Shown here piece by piece: positions 54,722 to 64,000 of a DNA stretch of 64,000 bases (its first letter is position 1; each line of letters begins with the position of its first letter). The notes under the pieces are model-generated. The model searched no databases. It was not told the DNA's origin and saw only the letters and a list, made by a program, of their open reading frames with translations. The position numbers and the translations under genes were made by a program. The stretch is from Mortierella sp. BCC40632 (Eukaryota; Mortierellomycota; Mortierellomycetes; Mortierellales; Mortierellaceae): the NCBI GenBank assembly GCA_011634665.1, contig WAEK01000005.1:3205473-3269472 (forward strand). Reading direction: 5' to 3'.

Positions 54722-55473
54722 CCGACGTCTATCCGACCATTCGACTTTCATCCGACTCCTATCCGACTCCTCTCCGATAGAGCATAGCTTTTTTCAACTT
54801 TCACAAAGTCCAAGAGCCTTTCAACATTGCTTCAATTCATCTGATATTTATTCGCGGTTCTTCAATACTGACAGACAGCGTTTCTCACGAATATTCGACA
54901 TTCGATATTCGATCCGTATCCGATCCGACTTTTCGGATACGAATATAGTGTTCATTCGATCCGACCTTAGTCGAATATCAAATTCAATCGACTCGAATTT
55001 CATTCGATTCGACTTCCATCCGACTCGACTTCCATCCGACTCGGCTCCCAGCAGTGTCCATCCGATCCGACTTTTATTCGATTCGACTTTCATTCGATTC
55101 GACTTTCATTCGACCTGTATCCGACTTTCATCCGACTTTCATTCGACCTGTATCCGACTTTCATTCGACTTTCATCCGACTTTCATTCGACTTCTATCCG
55201 AGTTCTACCTCACTTCTATCCGACTTCTATCCTACTTTCATTCATCCCTCGTTATATTTTATCAGATTCGATATCCATCCTGCTCGATACATATCTGAGT
55301 TGATATCCATAACTCTACATACATATCTCAGAGGTGAATTCTATATAACTCCACATCTGTCCTTTCGACTTGATTTGAACCTCTGGTCTAGGTAACCTCA
55401 TCAATAGGCTACCGTTTATTAGTGAGGCCGCCAGCTACCCATCCCGCCTTATGACTCGACACCCTCTGACAAT
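54722..55473 (+). repeat. Degenerate TTCGAC/ATCCGAC simple-sequence region
   Basis: Rich in units such as TTTCATTCGA, CTTCCATCCGACTCGA and GTATCCGACTTTCATTCG (densest at 54985-55250). CAGCGTTTCTCACGAATATTCG at about 54876 resembles a hAT-MITE start. Long ORFs on both strands (FDFHPTFIRL repeats) are explained by the repeats. 55260-55473 is non-repetitive with no gene seen. Confidence 0.7.
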
Positions 55474-55960
55474 ACGTTGTGCTGTAGCTCCTTGCTCCAA
55501 AGACACACGGGGGATGCTCAAAGGAGAGGGAGGCAAAGGGACGGTCATCTGGTCGAGGGCCAATGAATGAGAGTCATAGGATTGCTCAGGTGGGAACAAC
55601 AGCCAGGAAGGAAGGAAGAATGAATGGGGGGGATCGGAACGAGAAGAGTCTTACATCAGAAGCGCCATGCTACCAACGGGTCGCCACGAGCTCTTCAATG
55701 GCATGAAACGAGCGGAAGGCAGCACAAAGCTAAATCAAGCTTCTACAAAAGAAAGGGGAAGGGTGGACGCATCCTACTTTCAAAGTCAACAGGGAACAAA
55801 AACAAAAGGAAGAAACGACCGGGAGCAAACAAGAGCCTGCTCAAGTATTTATTCATCTACTATCTATTGAGGGGCATGCAGACCAGATGGCTCCGCAGCC
55901 CCAAGTTGTCCACCTCTTGGAAAGGGCTAAAATCGTAGCTACTGCGACCAGTGTCAGTTA

Positions 55961-57584
55961 CAGTGGGCGCCAAAATGGTTTCAATAATTCTCAAATTTTC
56001 ATATTTTAGCAATTTTCTACCCATCGAGAATATGTAAATGCACCTTGTTGCTTAGATTGAAAACAATACCCAGAATGCCTTGTTCACGACAGTGTAAACA
56101 GATTTTCAATATGTTGTCAGAAAGGCGTGCTATGAGGTAAATTGTTGAAGCTAGATATTGGAACCATTTCGCCACTTGGGCACGCCATTTATATTTATTG
56201 CTATTTCATCTCTTTTTTCACAATCGTTTGTCTTATATCTACAGTCAGTCAGAGATTAAAAGAAGATGAATAGATCTTGACAAGTTTGATATAAAATACG
56301 GGTGCAATCGCTCGAAAATGGTCGATATTCCTCCATCATGAAAAAAACGAAAGAAGACACTCAAAACTCTATCATAAGCCAGCTAAAAGCAGGCTACTCC
56401 GTCAAGAATGTCGCTAGACGATTATCAGTCAGCCCTGCTTCTGTTTCAGGATCCGAACCAAGCATTTACCTACTCTACAAAGGCAACCAACAGGAAGACC
56501 AAGAATTCTCTCGGCTCGCTCCAAGAATGATCTCAACAGAAAGTTACTTTCCGGCATGTTGAAGACTGGCAAGCAGGTCCACAAGAGCCTCAATGGTGAA
56601 GGGACAGTTATCTCGTACAGATCAGTCCTTCGCAACCTCAGGGAGATCGGCTTTCAAGCGAAAAAAAAGTCAAAAAGCCTTTCCTTAGTAAGCGACACAA
56701 GCAAGCGCGGTTGGAGTGGGCAAGAGGTCATAAAAATTGGACCATCGATGACTGGAAGCGAGTGGTATTCTCAGATGAAACAAAGATAAACATCTGGAAC
56801 TCGGACGGGATACAATATTACTGGGCTAAGCCAGGCGATCCGGTTCAACCATTTCATCTTCAACCTACTGTCAAGCATGGAGGTGGATCCTTGATGTTCT
56901 GGGGCTGTATGACGTCCAAGGGACTTGGCTATGGCTGTCAGATCTATGAAGGAACTATGAAAAAGGAGGATTACATCAATATTTCTCGACACAACATTGA
57001 AAGAAAGTCTCGAGTATTATGATCTCGGAAAAAATGACTTCATTTTTTCACGACAACGACCCCAAACACAAAGCCAAAGCAACAACCAAGTACCTGGAGG
57101 ATCAGGATATTGAGGTTCTTCGATGGCCTGCACAATCAACAGATTTAAATCCAATCGAGCATGTTTGGGACAAGCTGAAGGTTCAGATTGGTCAACGAGA
57201 GAAGCGGCCTACGAGTGTTCATGAATTGTGGGATATGGTGCTGGAGGAATGGGAGCTGATACCACAGGATATGATTGACAAGCTCTATGAGTCGATGCCA
57301 CGAAGAGTAGAGGCCGTGTTGAAAGCGAAGGGGGGGGAATACGAGGTATTGAAGAATTTTCCCGGACTAGTGGCAAAATGGTTTCTATGAGACGACAACA
57401 TTGGAGGCGGCATAGCTCGCTCATGTGAAGTGATAAAGGCCCGCTTTCTTATTTCTCGGGTCCACCATTGATAAGACTTTCCTTTCTATTAGAATTGAAT
57501 ATGAAAAGAAAAGAAAAAGAATAAACGAGAAAATTAGAAAAAGCGAAATTTCTGAAAACATTGAAACCATTTTGGCGCCAACTG
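55961..57584 (+). mobile_element. Tc1-family DNA transposon B (family 1) in a TA site
   Basis: 1624 bp with inverted ends CAGTGGGCGCCAAAATGG / CCATTTTGGCGCCAACTG, flanked by TA. Nearly identical to element A (31117-32746) in reverse orientation. Inserted inside element alpha. Confidence 0.95.
56338..57390 (+). pseudogene. Tc1 transposase B, DD34E, frameshifted
   Basis: MKKTKEDTQNSIISQLKAGY at 56338, then a helix-turn-helix (SVKNVARRLSVSPASVS). Shifts near 56450 and 56560 precede MLKTGKQVHKSLNGEG. The catalytic parts are VVFSDETKINIW, HDNDPKHKAKATTKYLE and TDLNPIEHVWDKLK, then LYESMPRRVEAVLKAKGG to the stop at 57390. Breaks at 56700 and 57020-57040 sit at or near short A/T runs that differ from copy A. 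Confidence 0.92.
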
Positions 57585-57617
57585 TACTACACGACAACGT
57601 TTTTCAAACACTTACGC

Positions 57618-58109
57618 TGTCGTGTAGTAACTGACACTGGTCGCAGTAGCTACGATTTTAGCCCTTTCCAAGAGGTGGACAACTTGGGGCTGCGGAGCCA
57701 TCTGGTCTGCATGCCCCTCAATAGATAGTAGATGAATAAATACTTGAGCAGGCTCTTGTTTGCTCCTGGTCGTTTCTTCCTTTTTTTTTTGTTCCTTGTT
57801 GACTTTGAAAGTAAGATGCGTCCACCCTTCCCCTTCTTTTGTAGAAGCTTGATTTAGCTTTGTGCTGCCTTCCGCTCGTTTCATGCCATTGAAGAGCTCC
57901 TGGCGACCCGTTGGTAGCATGGCGCTTTTGATGTAAAGACTCTTCTCGTTTCGTCCCCCCCTTCATTCTTTCCTTCCTTCCTGGCTGTTGTTCCCCACCT
58001 GAGCAATCCTATGACTCTCATTCATCGGCCCTCGACCAGATGACCGTCCCTTTGCCTTCCTCTCCTTTGAGCATCCCCGTGTGTCTTTGGAGCAAGGAGC
58101 TACAGCACA
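57618..58109 (+). mobile_element. Element alpha copy 7, TSD ACGC
   Basis: 492 bp, TGTCGTGTAG...CTACAGCACA, with ACGC at 57614-57617 and 58110-58113. Only 21 bases separate it from copy 6. Confidence 0.95.
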
Positions 58110-58205
58110 ACGCCATCTTTCAAGAAAATTCAAAGGTTCCTTTTTCTATATCAAATTTGGCGTGCATGCACATTTGTTTGTTTTGCCCCCTCTGAAATAA
58201 CACGC

Positions 58206-58659
58206 TGTGCTGTAGCTCCTTGCTCCAAAGACACACAGGGGATGCTCAAAGAGGAAGGCAAAGGGACGGTCATCTGGTCGAGGGGCCAATGAATGAGTCA
58301 TAGGATTGCTCAGGTGGGAACAACAGCCAGGAAGGAAGGAAAAAAAAAAGGGGGGACGAAACGAGAAGAGTCTAACATCAAGCGCTATGCTACCAACGGG
58401 TCGCAAAGCTCTTCAATAAACAAAGCTAAATCAAGCTTCTACAAAAGGGGAAGGGTGGACATCCTACTTTCAAAGTCAGCAGGGAACAAAACAAAAGGAA
58501 AAAAACGACCAGGAGCAAACAAAGCCTGCTCCAGTATTTATTCATCTACGATCTATTGAGGGGCATGCAGACCAGATGGCTCCGCAGCCCCAAGTTGTCC
58601 ACCTCTTGGAAAGGGCTAAAATCGTAGCTACTGCGACCAGTGTCAGTTACTACACGACA
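58206..58659 (-). mobile_element. Element alpha copy 8, internally shortened, TSD ACGC
   Basis: 454 bp, in inverted orientation to copy 7, with ACGC at 58202-58205 and 58660-58663. Several small internal deletions are visible, for example in the part reading GGGTCGCAAAGCTCTTCAAT. Confidence 0.95.
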
Positions 58660-58742
58660 ACGCCATGTCTGATTCTAGCAAATCGCACGCAACCATCTCT
58701 TTTGCCATCCCACAGGATCTCCACCTCTCATCTTACCTTTCT

Positions 58743-58905
58743 TGCAATAGAAAAGGCGATCGTGGAAGTCGGAGTAAGTCTGCTTTATTAAGGATAGTGA
58801 GGGAAGGGTATTTATACAGGTTGAGGGACTATTTGGGGGCGCGGATAGTGGCGCGCCACTATGTTGTACAGAAGGTAGGCGCAGCAATGTGGCTGTCCTA
58901 TTTCA
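58743..58905 (-). repeat. 3' LTR of gypsy G
   Basis: Minus strand TGAAATAGGACAGCC...CTATTGCA, 163 bp, with TATAAATACCC and AATAAAGC inside. Start set by the GGGGAGGA tract shared with gypsy B. Confidence 0.7.
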
Positions 58906-58914
58906 TCCTCCCCG

Positions 58915-60594
58915 TCTTGAAAAAAAAAATATCTAAGTCGTTTTCCGTTGGGCTTCAAACTCGGCAGTACTTCTGGTGCATTCTTGAGAGCTGTTTTTGA
59001 TATCCATTGTGCTTCTTCATGGGGGGTAGCCTTTCCATAACACAAGGTACTTGAATCCTCGTCCAGCCTTCTTGACATCCAAGATCTTTTCAATCTCGTA
59101 CTCTTCTTCTCCTTCAATGATTTCAGGTGGGGGCCTGCTGTCACCTCTATCACTGAATTCTTCTGGAGACTCTTGATGTTGGATCAGCAAGTCAGCGTTG
59201 AAGACAGGGTGTAACTTCATCTGAGGAGGCAATTCCAACTTGTATGCATTTTCATGCACTTTCTCGATGATCTTGAAGGGTCCAGCATTGACGGGTCCCA
59301 GCTTTCTTGAGGGCCTGTTGGGTGGCTGCCAATCGGATATGTTCACTTTTGAGCATGACCATGTCTCCTACTTCGAAGGTTGCCGGACGGCACCGATTGA
59401 GTCTGCATGTTTTTTTTTGTCGCCCTTGAGCCTCCAGGATGGCATCTTTTTGCTCTTGAAAGGAAAGAGGACTGTCTTGCAACAAAATCATCCACTGCTG
59501 GGACATCAGAGGACGGAGGGGTCTAAGAGAAGAAGGGACGTGTGGGTTGTGACCATAGTTCAGAAAAGAATGGTGGTATCCAGTGGAGGCGTTCTTTGAA
59601 TTATTGTATGCAAACTCCACGGCAGGAAGGAAGAGGTCCCAATCATTCTGTTCGTATGAGACAAGTGGTCGCAGCATCTCCTCCAAGGTACGGTTGGCCC
59701 TTTCTGTTTGCCCATCTGACTGTGGGTGGAACGCCGTTGACATGTTGAGTTTGGTGCCCATCAACTTCATAAGGGCTGTCAAAACTTGCCCGTGAATCTG
59801 GAGTCCCTGTCGGAGACAATATTCTTGGGCATACCATGGTGCGGAAGACTTCATTGAAAAAATATTCGAGCGACGTCGGCGGCGGTGTCTGTGGTTTTCG
59901 AGGGACAGAAGTGGACTTGCTTGGAAAGTTTATCCACAAAGACAGTAATCGCATCGAAACCCGAGCCGTTTTAGGGAGTTTGACAATAAAGTCCATCGAG
60001 ACAGTGTCCCATTTTGGCTAGGGATTGCTAGAGGCGTAAACAGTCCAGCGGGAGCTTTGAGCGAGGCTTATTCCGTTGGCAGGCGTCAGGAGGTCACATA
60101 ACGTTTGGCGTCTCTTGCCATTCGGGGCCAGTAGAATGATCTTCGCAATAGGTCATACGTCTTGTCGAACCCAAGGTGTCCTGAAAGAGGTGCGTCATGA
60201 GCGTCATGGAGTAGATCGGCTTGGATGTTAGCTCCTTTTCGGTATGCAGAGCAAGATCTTTTCATCATGGTTGATCCAAAAGCAGGTCATCAAAGATAAA
60301 ATAACGTTTGTTTGGACTTCCCTCCCGGCAGCTTTCATAGAGTGACCCAAGAGCAGGGTCTGTGGGATAACTCTCTATCAGGCGCTGCCGTAAACCTGGG
60401 TCAAGCTGTACTGCTCTGGTCTTCATGGAGTTGATCTGGGTAGTGTCTGTTCCTTGTGATCAGGTCTCTGGAGAGAGCATCAGGGACAATGTTGTCTTTG
60501 CCGGCTTTGTATTTGAAGGTAAAAGTCATATTCTTGCAGTAGTTCCATCCATCGTGCTTGCCGTCGAGTAAGGTTTGGCTGGGTAAAGTGCATC
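58915..60594 (-). pseudogene. Gypsy G RNase H tail, integrase and chromodomain
   Basis: Minus strand from high coordinate: RNase H tail near 60590-60480; H2C2 (LLHDAHDAPLSGHLGFDKTYDLL); core start MDFIVKLPKTARV; STAFHPQSDGQTERANRTLEEML (Glu); EFAYNNSKNASTGY; a GPY/F module (GPFKIIEKVHENAYKLELP) and a chromodomain (GEEEYEIEKILDVKKAG, FKYLVLWKGYP). Broken by more than five frame changes. Integration function lost. Confidence 0.9.
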
Positions 60595-61389
60595 AAAAAT
60601 TCGATCAATGATTTTTTAGATAGGGATCATTCCTGATTACTCCTCAGTTCATAGGTCATTCCTCATGTTGATTCGTAGAGAAGATCTACTTTGCGTACTT
60701 ATGTGGTTCCGACTACAAAGGTCTACTCCAGGTATTGTAGCCATTCTCCAATCGAGCAACATAGTCAAAAGTACTAACAAAATTTTACACGGGTTTAGTA
60801 CAGGGTTTTAGTCTTTGTTCATGGGCTGATAGTTTCGAATCCATTGAAGTTGGAAAAAAACCTTAGATACACAGAGTACGTCAGTCAATAGACATCACAA
60901 TCTATCATTATGACTATTCAGTTTGTCTTTTAGGCGGTCATATCAATGACTATGGCCAGGCACCTTTTTTCACAAATAGGCTAAAAGTTGCAAAAATTCT
61001 CAAAGTGGACGTTCTTCAGAGCGAGAGAAATCGTGACAGAATATCCACACAGCCATTGAAATTTATGCGCTGTAGCTTTGCTTGAACAACTCCTTCTACA
61101 TACCCCAGCCGGGACAGGTTGTTCGTTCGTTTTGATCTATCAGCCCATGAACAAAGACAAAATACCCTGTACTAAACCCGTGTAAAATTTTTGTTGGTAC
61201 TTTTGACTATGTTGCTCGATCGGAGAATGGCTACAATACCTGGGTGAACCTTTGTAGTCGGAACCACATAAGTACGCAAAGTAGATCTTCTCTACGAATC
61301 AATTTTATGAGAATGACTTGAACTGAACGAGGGGTAAATGCGGAATGATTCATCTAAAAAATTGATCGAATTTTTGGATGCACTTTACC
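60582..61389. mobile_element. Fold-back element with about 250-bp inverted arms
   Basis: Arms 60582-60832 and 61137-61389 are inverted copies over their full length, with small indels. Examples are GATTCGTAGAGAAGATCTAC and its inverse, and ATTTTACACGGGTTTAGTAC and its inverse. The spacer 60833-61136 has no gene. The arms end in GGTAAAGTGCATC / GATGCACTTTACC; on the left these bases also fit the gypsy G RNase H coding, so the exact border is unsure. No target duplication found. May be a MULE-like MITE. Confidence 0.8.
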
Positions 61390-61479
61390 TTGAAACTTTT
61401 AAAATAGGCGATCTCCACCTCGGCGATAGATTTAAGGAGCTGACTACATCTCCGGAGAAAGCGTGGACTCTCTCCCCTG

Positions 61480-62264
61480 CTCGATGTATGCACACGTTGG
61501 GGATCCCATTTGTCATGATTGAGCGTGCGTTGCTGTGTAAGGAGGCCTATTGCCGTCCTGCTTGAGAACCACCTGGAGCAATTCGTTCTTGAGGAAGTGG
61601 AATGGCGACGTCTCGGTTCCCTGAGAGATCTACTTAAGCAGTTTGATCAGCTCACGACCAAAGTTTGCGCCAGCAAAACCTATGCCACAATCTCTCTGAC
61701 GGTTATTGTCTACAATAGTCTAATGGAAATTATCGAAAGGTTCCTGAAGGACAACAAGGATCACTTTCCGGACATTTGTTGTGGTGCCCAAGCTGCTTAT
61801 GACAAGCTCAAAAGTACTACTACGCCGCGACTGATGACTCTCAATTTATTCGGTTGCTACGGCTATTCATCCTGCCATGCGTTTCAGATATTGGTCTGAC
61901 ATGCGTTGGGGATCCAAATACGAAAAGAACTGCCAAAGTCTGTTCGTACCGTGTGGAACAAGAAGTGGTATTCCAACGTTGATACTAGTGACGAGGATCC
62001 CGCAGCCTATTCCAGACCCCAGTGAAAATAGCAACGACATTGAGCTAGCCCCTTCTCGGATTGACAGGACGAACAGATTGGGATGAGCTTGAGTCGTTTG
62101 TTTCCAGTCCCATTGTTCAAGAGAACGCCATTGGTATTTTGGAAAAGAATCATGATTCCTATCAAACTTGTCAAGGATGGCGAGAACTATTTTGCCATTC
62201 CTGCTACTTCAGCACCTTCAGAAAGATGTTTCTCCAAAGCACGATCTCTACTACCATACACAAG
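61480..62264 (+). pseudogene. hAT transposase, C-terminal half
   Basis: Readable pieces in shifting frames: CTRWGSH (the TRWNST-type block), MIERALLCKEA, ENHLEQFVLEEVEWRRLGSLRDLL, KTYATISLTVIVYNSLMEIIERFL, and finally ENYFAIPATSAPSERCFSKARSLLP, which is the hAT dimerisation motif. Frame breaks lie at about 61545, 61830 and 62080. In intact elements this enzyme moves DNA with 8-bp duplications. It stands directly beside a hAT-type MITE end (62265) and might be from the family that mobilised the MITEs here, but that is inference. Confidence 0.85.
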
Positions 62265-62390
62265 TAGTGTTTCTCAAAAAGCCCGAGCCAAAAAAAAAAC
62301 TAGTCCCCACACAATGTAAAATTTCTCGGTAGAAAGCTCACCCGACTCGGCTCGAAAATTTGTGTGGGACCGGCTCGGGCCCTTCAATAC
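62265..62390. mobile_element. hAT-type MITE, left part
   Basis: TAGTGTTTCTCAAAAAGCCC, then CACACAATGTAAAATTTCTC, CGACTCGGCTCGAAAATTT and GGCTCGGGC, which is the inverse of the start. The expected closing TTTTGAGAAACACTA is absent, so the right end is lost. Confidence 0.75.
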
Positions 62391-62446
62391 TGCTGCTGTC
62401 GCCAGCGAGCGCTTTTCCGATGAAGGACGAGAGGGGCTTTTCGGCG

Positions 62447-62905
62447 TCATCTTGCTCTTTCGACCATCTTGGAGGCTTCTCTCCTGATGTCGCGGATCTT
62501 TTCTTGGGTACTGCGGAGTGTCATCTTCTTCGAGTCTATCACGAAGCCCGGGTGTGAAATCGACTGTGTGGGTTCCAGATGAGACTTGCTCTCTTTCACT
62601 AGGAATCCGAGCGACTTCAACTTGTCGAGAACTTGTCTTGTTGCCTGTAAGGACTGCTCCCTGTTCCTGGCCACTATCAGTAGATCGTCTAGGTATGCTG
62701 TAATCCTTATTCCCTTGCGTCGAGCCATCTGAGGATCGGTTTGAGCATCTTCGTAAGGCAGCGTAAGGCGCCAAAAGGAGAGACCGAAGGGGCAGCACGC
62801 GGAACTGGTATTGTTTCCCTTTCAATGGAACTGTAGTATTTTCTGGAAGTCTCGTGAATGAGAACATGGAGGAATGCATCCTGGAAGTCACTGGTCATGT
62901 ATGTC
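62447..62905 (-). pseudogene. DIRS-type reverse transcriptase fragment
   Basis: Minus strand: SDFQDAFLHVLIHETSRKYY, then (after a frame change) TKMLKPILRWLDAR, GIRITAYLDDLLIVARNREQ (YLDD box) and LGFLVKESKSHLEPTQS. The order AFLHVxIHxxSRKY...AYLDDLLI with the KSHLxPTQ segment is characteristic of DIRS/tyrosine-recombinase retrotransposons rather than gypsy. No recombinase or gag is seen nearby. Truncated and frameshifted. Confidence 0.75.
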
Positions 62906-62966
62906 TCCCTTGTTGATCAAACTGCAAACCGTCTTTATGCTTTCCATCTTGAAGTGTGTTTCTGAT

Positions 62967-63130
62967 TAGTGTTTCTCAAAATTAACCGAGCGAGTCGGGC
63001 CAGCTCGGGCTGGCTCGATTTTTCGAGCTTTCGAGCCGGGCTGACCTCACGGCTCGACTCGAGATGTCGGTTAAAACTCGAGCCAAATTTATTCTGGCTC
63101 GGCTCGACAAAATTATTGTTCGGTTAAATT
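62967..63130. mobile_element. hAT-type MITE end with GGCTCG repeats
   Basis: TAGTGTTTCTCAAAATTAAC, then inverted GGCTCG/CGAGCC groups such as TCGATTTTTCGAGCTTTCGA. Leads into the satellite at 63131. The right end is not identifiable. Confidence 0.65.
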
Positions 63131-63537
63131 TTAACTCAGATCGGGGATTGGTTCGGGATTGGCTCGCATGACTCGAAATTGGCTCGCATCAACTCAGGCT
63201 GGCTCGCATGGCTCACAGACTCTCGGCGTATCGCTCGAGCTGGCTCGCGTGGCTCGAAGGCTGACTCGCATGGCTCGAGCTGGCTCACATCCAACTCGGG
63301 GCTGGCTCGCATGGCTCGAGCTGGCTCGCATGACTCGGGGTTGGATCGCATGGCTCGAGCTGGCTCGCATGACTCGCGGGTTGGCTCATCGCTCAGGAGG
63401 CTGGCTCGCATGGCTCGGATTGGCTCGCATCAACTCGGGGCTGGCTCACATCAACTCGGGCTGGCTCAAAATTAATTCGGGTTGGCTCGCATGGCTCGAG
63501 CTGGCTCACATCAACTCAGGCTGGCTTGCATGGTTTG
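63131..63537 (+). repeat. GGCTCGCATGGCTCGAG satellite, unit about 20 bp
   Basis: Roughly 19-20 imperfect units, for example GCTGGCTCGCATGGCTCGA and TGGCTCGCATGACTCGGG. ORFs (ARMARAGSH or PARAMRAS) are products of the array. Confidence 0.9.
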
Positions 63538-63660
63538 TAGTGTTTCTCAAAAAGCCCGAAGCCAAAAACCCAGTCCCACACAATGTAAAATTTCTCGGTG
63601 AGCTCTCACCCGACTCGGCTCGAAAAATTTACGTGTGGGGCGGGAGGCTTTTTGGCGCTG
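63538..63660. mobile_element. hAT-type MITE, left part
   Basis: TAGTGTTTCTCAAAAAGCCC, then CACACAATGTAAAATTTCTC and CGACTCGGCTCGAAAAATTT. Same left end as 62265 and 37841. The right end fades at GGAGGCTTTTTGGC. Confidence 0.75.
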
Positions 63661-64000
63661 TATTTGATCTTAAAAGAAAAAATCTGAGGGCATTCCAAGA
63701 TCAGGCGATGTCAGACTATCTCATCCAATGCCCACCAGCGAATAGTGCAAAATAGTGCCTAAATTATCATGACTCCTAATCAATATCTGTTCTTCTCTAT
63801 AATAGACCTCAGAGACATAAGCAGGATGGATGGACTAACGAGAACAGGAAAAACTAACTTCAGGGACTGAGGGGAAGTTGCTGCAGAAATAAGAAAGGAG
63901 AGGTCTGGTATTCTTTCTAACTTAATAAGAGAACAATAGAATAGAGTGGCTAGCCTCAACAAATGGGATCTTTGTGGTGCATAATCCTTTTGCGGATCAA
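63661..64000. other. No gene seen
   Basis: Short open stretches only. TTAAAAGAAAAAATCTGAGG onward gives a 60-codon reading without known motifs. Nothing else recognised. Confidence 0.5.

Larger units (their letters stand above)
55478..57596 (-). mobile_element. Element alpha copy 6, split by Tc1 B, TSD ACGT
   Basis: Alpha parts 55478-55960 and 57585-57596 with perfect ACGT at 55474-55477 and 57597-57600. The Tc1 element sits at the TA of CAGT-TA-CTACACGACA, ten bases from the alpha end. Confidence 0.95.
58743..60594 (-). mobile_element. Ty3/gypsy chromovirus G, 3' part
   Basis: Minus strand: LTR at 58743-58905, polypurine tract 58906-58914, then chromodomain, integrase and the end of RNase H, cut at about 60594 by the fold-back element. 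The coding resembles gypsy B. Confidence 0.88.

Noticed and set aside
54717..55395. 193-codon ORF with FDFHPTFIRL repeats
   Set aside because: Product of the degenerate TTCGAC/ATCCGAC repeats; both strands are open and no domain is present.
63131..63537. Possible CRISPR array or coding repeat
   Set aside because: No constant repeat plus unique spacers; units are contiguous and imperfect, in a eukaryotic context.

Overview
The window reads as a transposon graveyard from a eukaryotic nuclear genome. The most likely source is an early-diverging fungus of the Mucoromycota type. This rests on chromodomain Ty3/gypsy elements (chromoviruses), a fungal-style RepHel Helitron, two Tc1 families, hAT and PIF/Harbinger remnants, and a DIRS-type reverse transcriptase; the exact taxon is inference. 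I found no confident host gene, rRNA, tRNA, CRISPR array or bacterial-style operon. Almost every coding stretch is a broken transposon protein. Many frameshifts fall in homopolymers, and near-identical copies inside the window differ by homopolymer length, so some breaks may be uncorrected long-read errors rather than biological decay.

Layout. 1-1809: tail of a gypsy element (family F), minus strand. 1810-9380: gypsy C (minus; 3' LTR, chromodomain, integrase), itself split by a 4-bp-TSD repeat called here element alpha (2315-2985, which carries a hAT-type MITE at 2608-2771) and by a complete gypsy, element H (3284-8826, TSD GGTGC). 9381-24913: two Helitrons head to tail. Copy 1 (9381-13528) is a non-autonomous deletion derivative. 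Copy 2 (13529-24913) carries a Rep/Pif1-helicase gene plus an uncharacterised cysteine-rich gene at 17390-18088 and a second small Cys-rich ORF at 16076-16415. 24914-30062: gypsy B (plus), cut at its 5' side by the Helitron boundary and interrupted by alpha (27261-27759) and by a Tc1 element (27912-30026) that contains a further alpha (28932-29427). 30063-37426: a gypsy fragment, then gypsy F (minus), with Tc1 element A (31117-32746) in its integrase gene.

37427-46491 starts with hAT-type MITEs and a decayed alpha. It then becomes an 8-kb AT-rich block with a roughly 150-bp MITE family and a decayed PIF/Harbinger transposase. 46492-49665: alpha copies, a MITE and the 5' part of gypsy E (same family as F). 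49666-54721: gypsy D, flanked by direct repeats of only 70 bp that have every hallmark of LTRs. 54722-55477: TTCGAC/ATCCGAC-type simple sequence. 55478-58659: three alpha elements, one split by Tc1 element B. 58743-60594: 3' half of gypsy G (minus). 60582-61389: large fold-back element. About 61480-62264: hAT transposase remnant. 62265-64000: hAT-type MITE ends, a DIRS reverse transcriptase fragment and a GGCTCG satellite.

The most interesting signals are these: the cysteine-rich Helitron passenger gene whose stop codon runs straight into poly(A); element alpha, whose readable target duplications are all NCGN; the 70-bp LTRs of gypsy D; the hAT-terminated MITEs filled with 5-6-bp tandem repeats in inverted arrangement; and the Helitron pair whose two outer flanks come from unrelated retrotransposons in opposite orientations.
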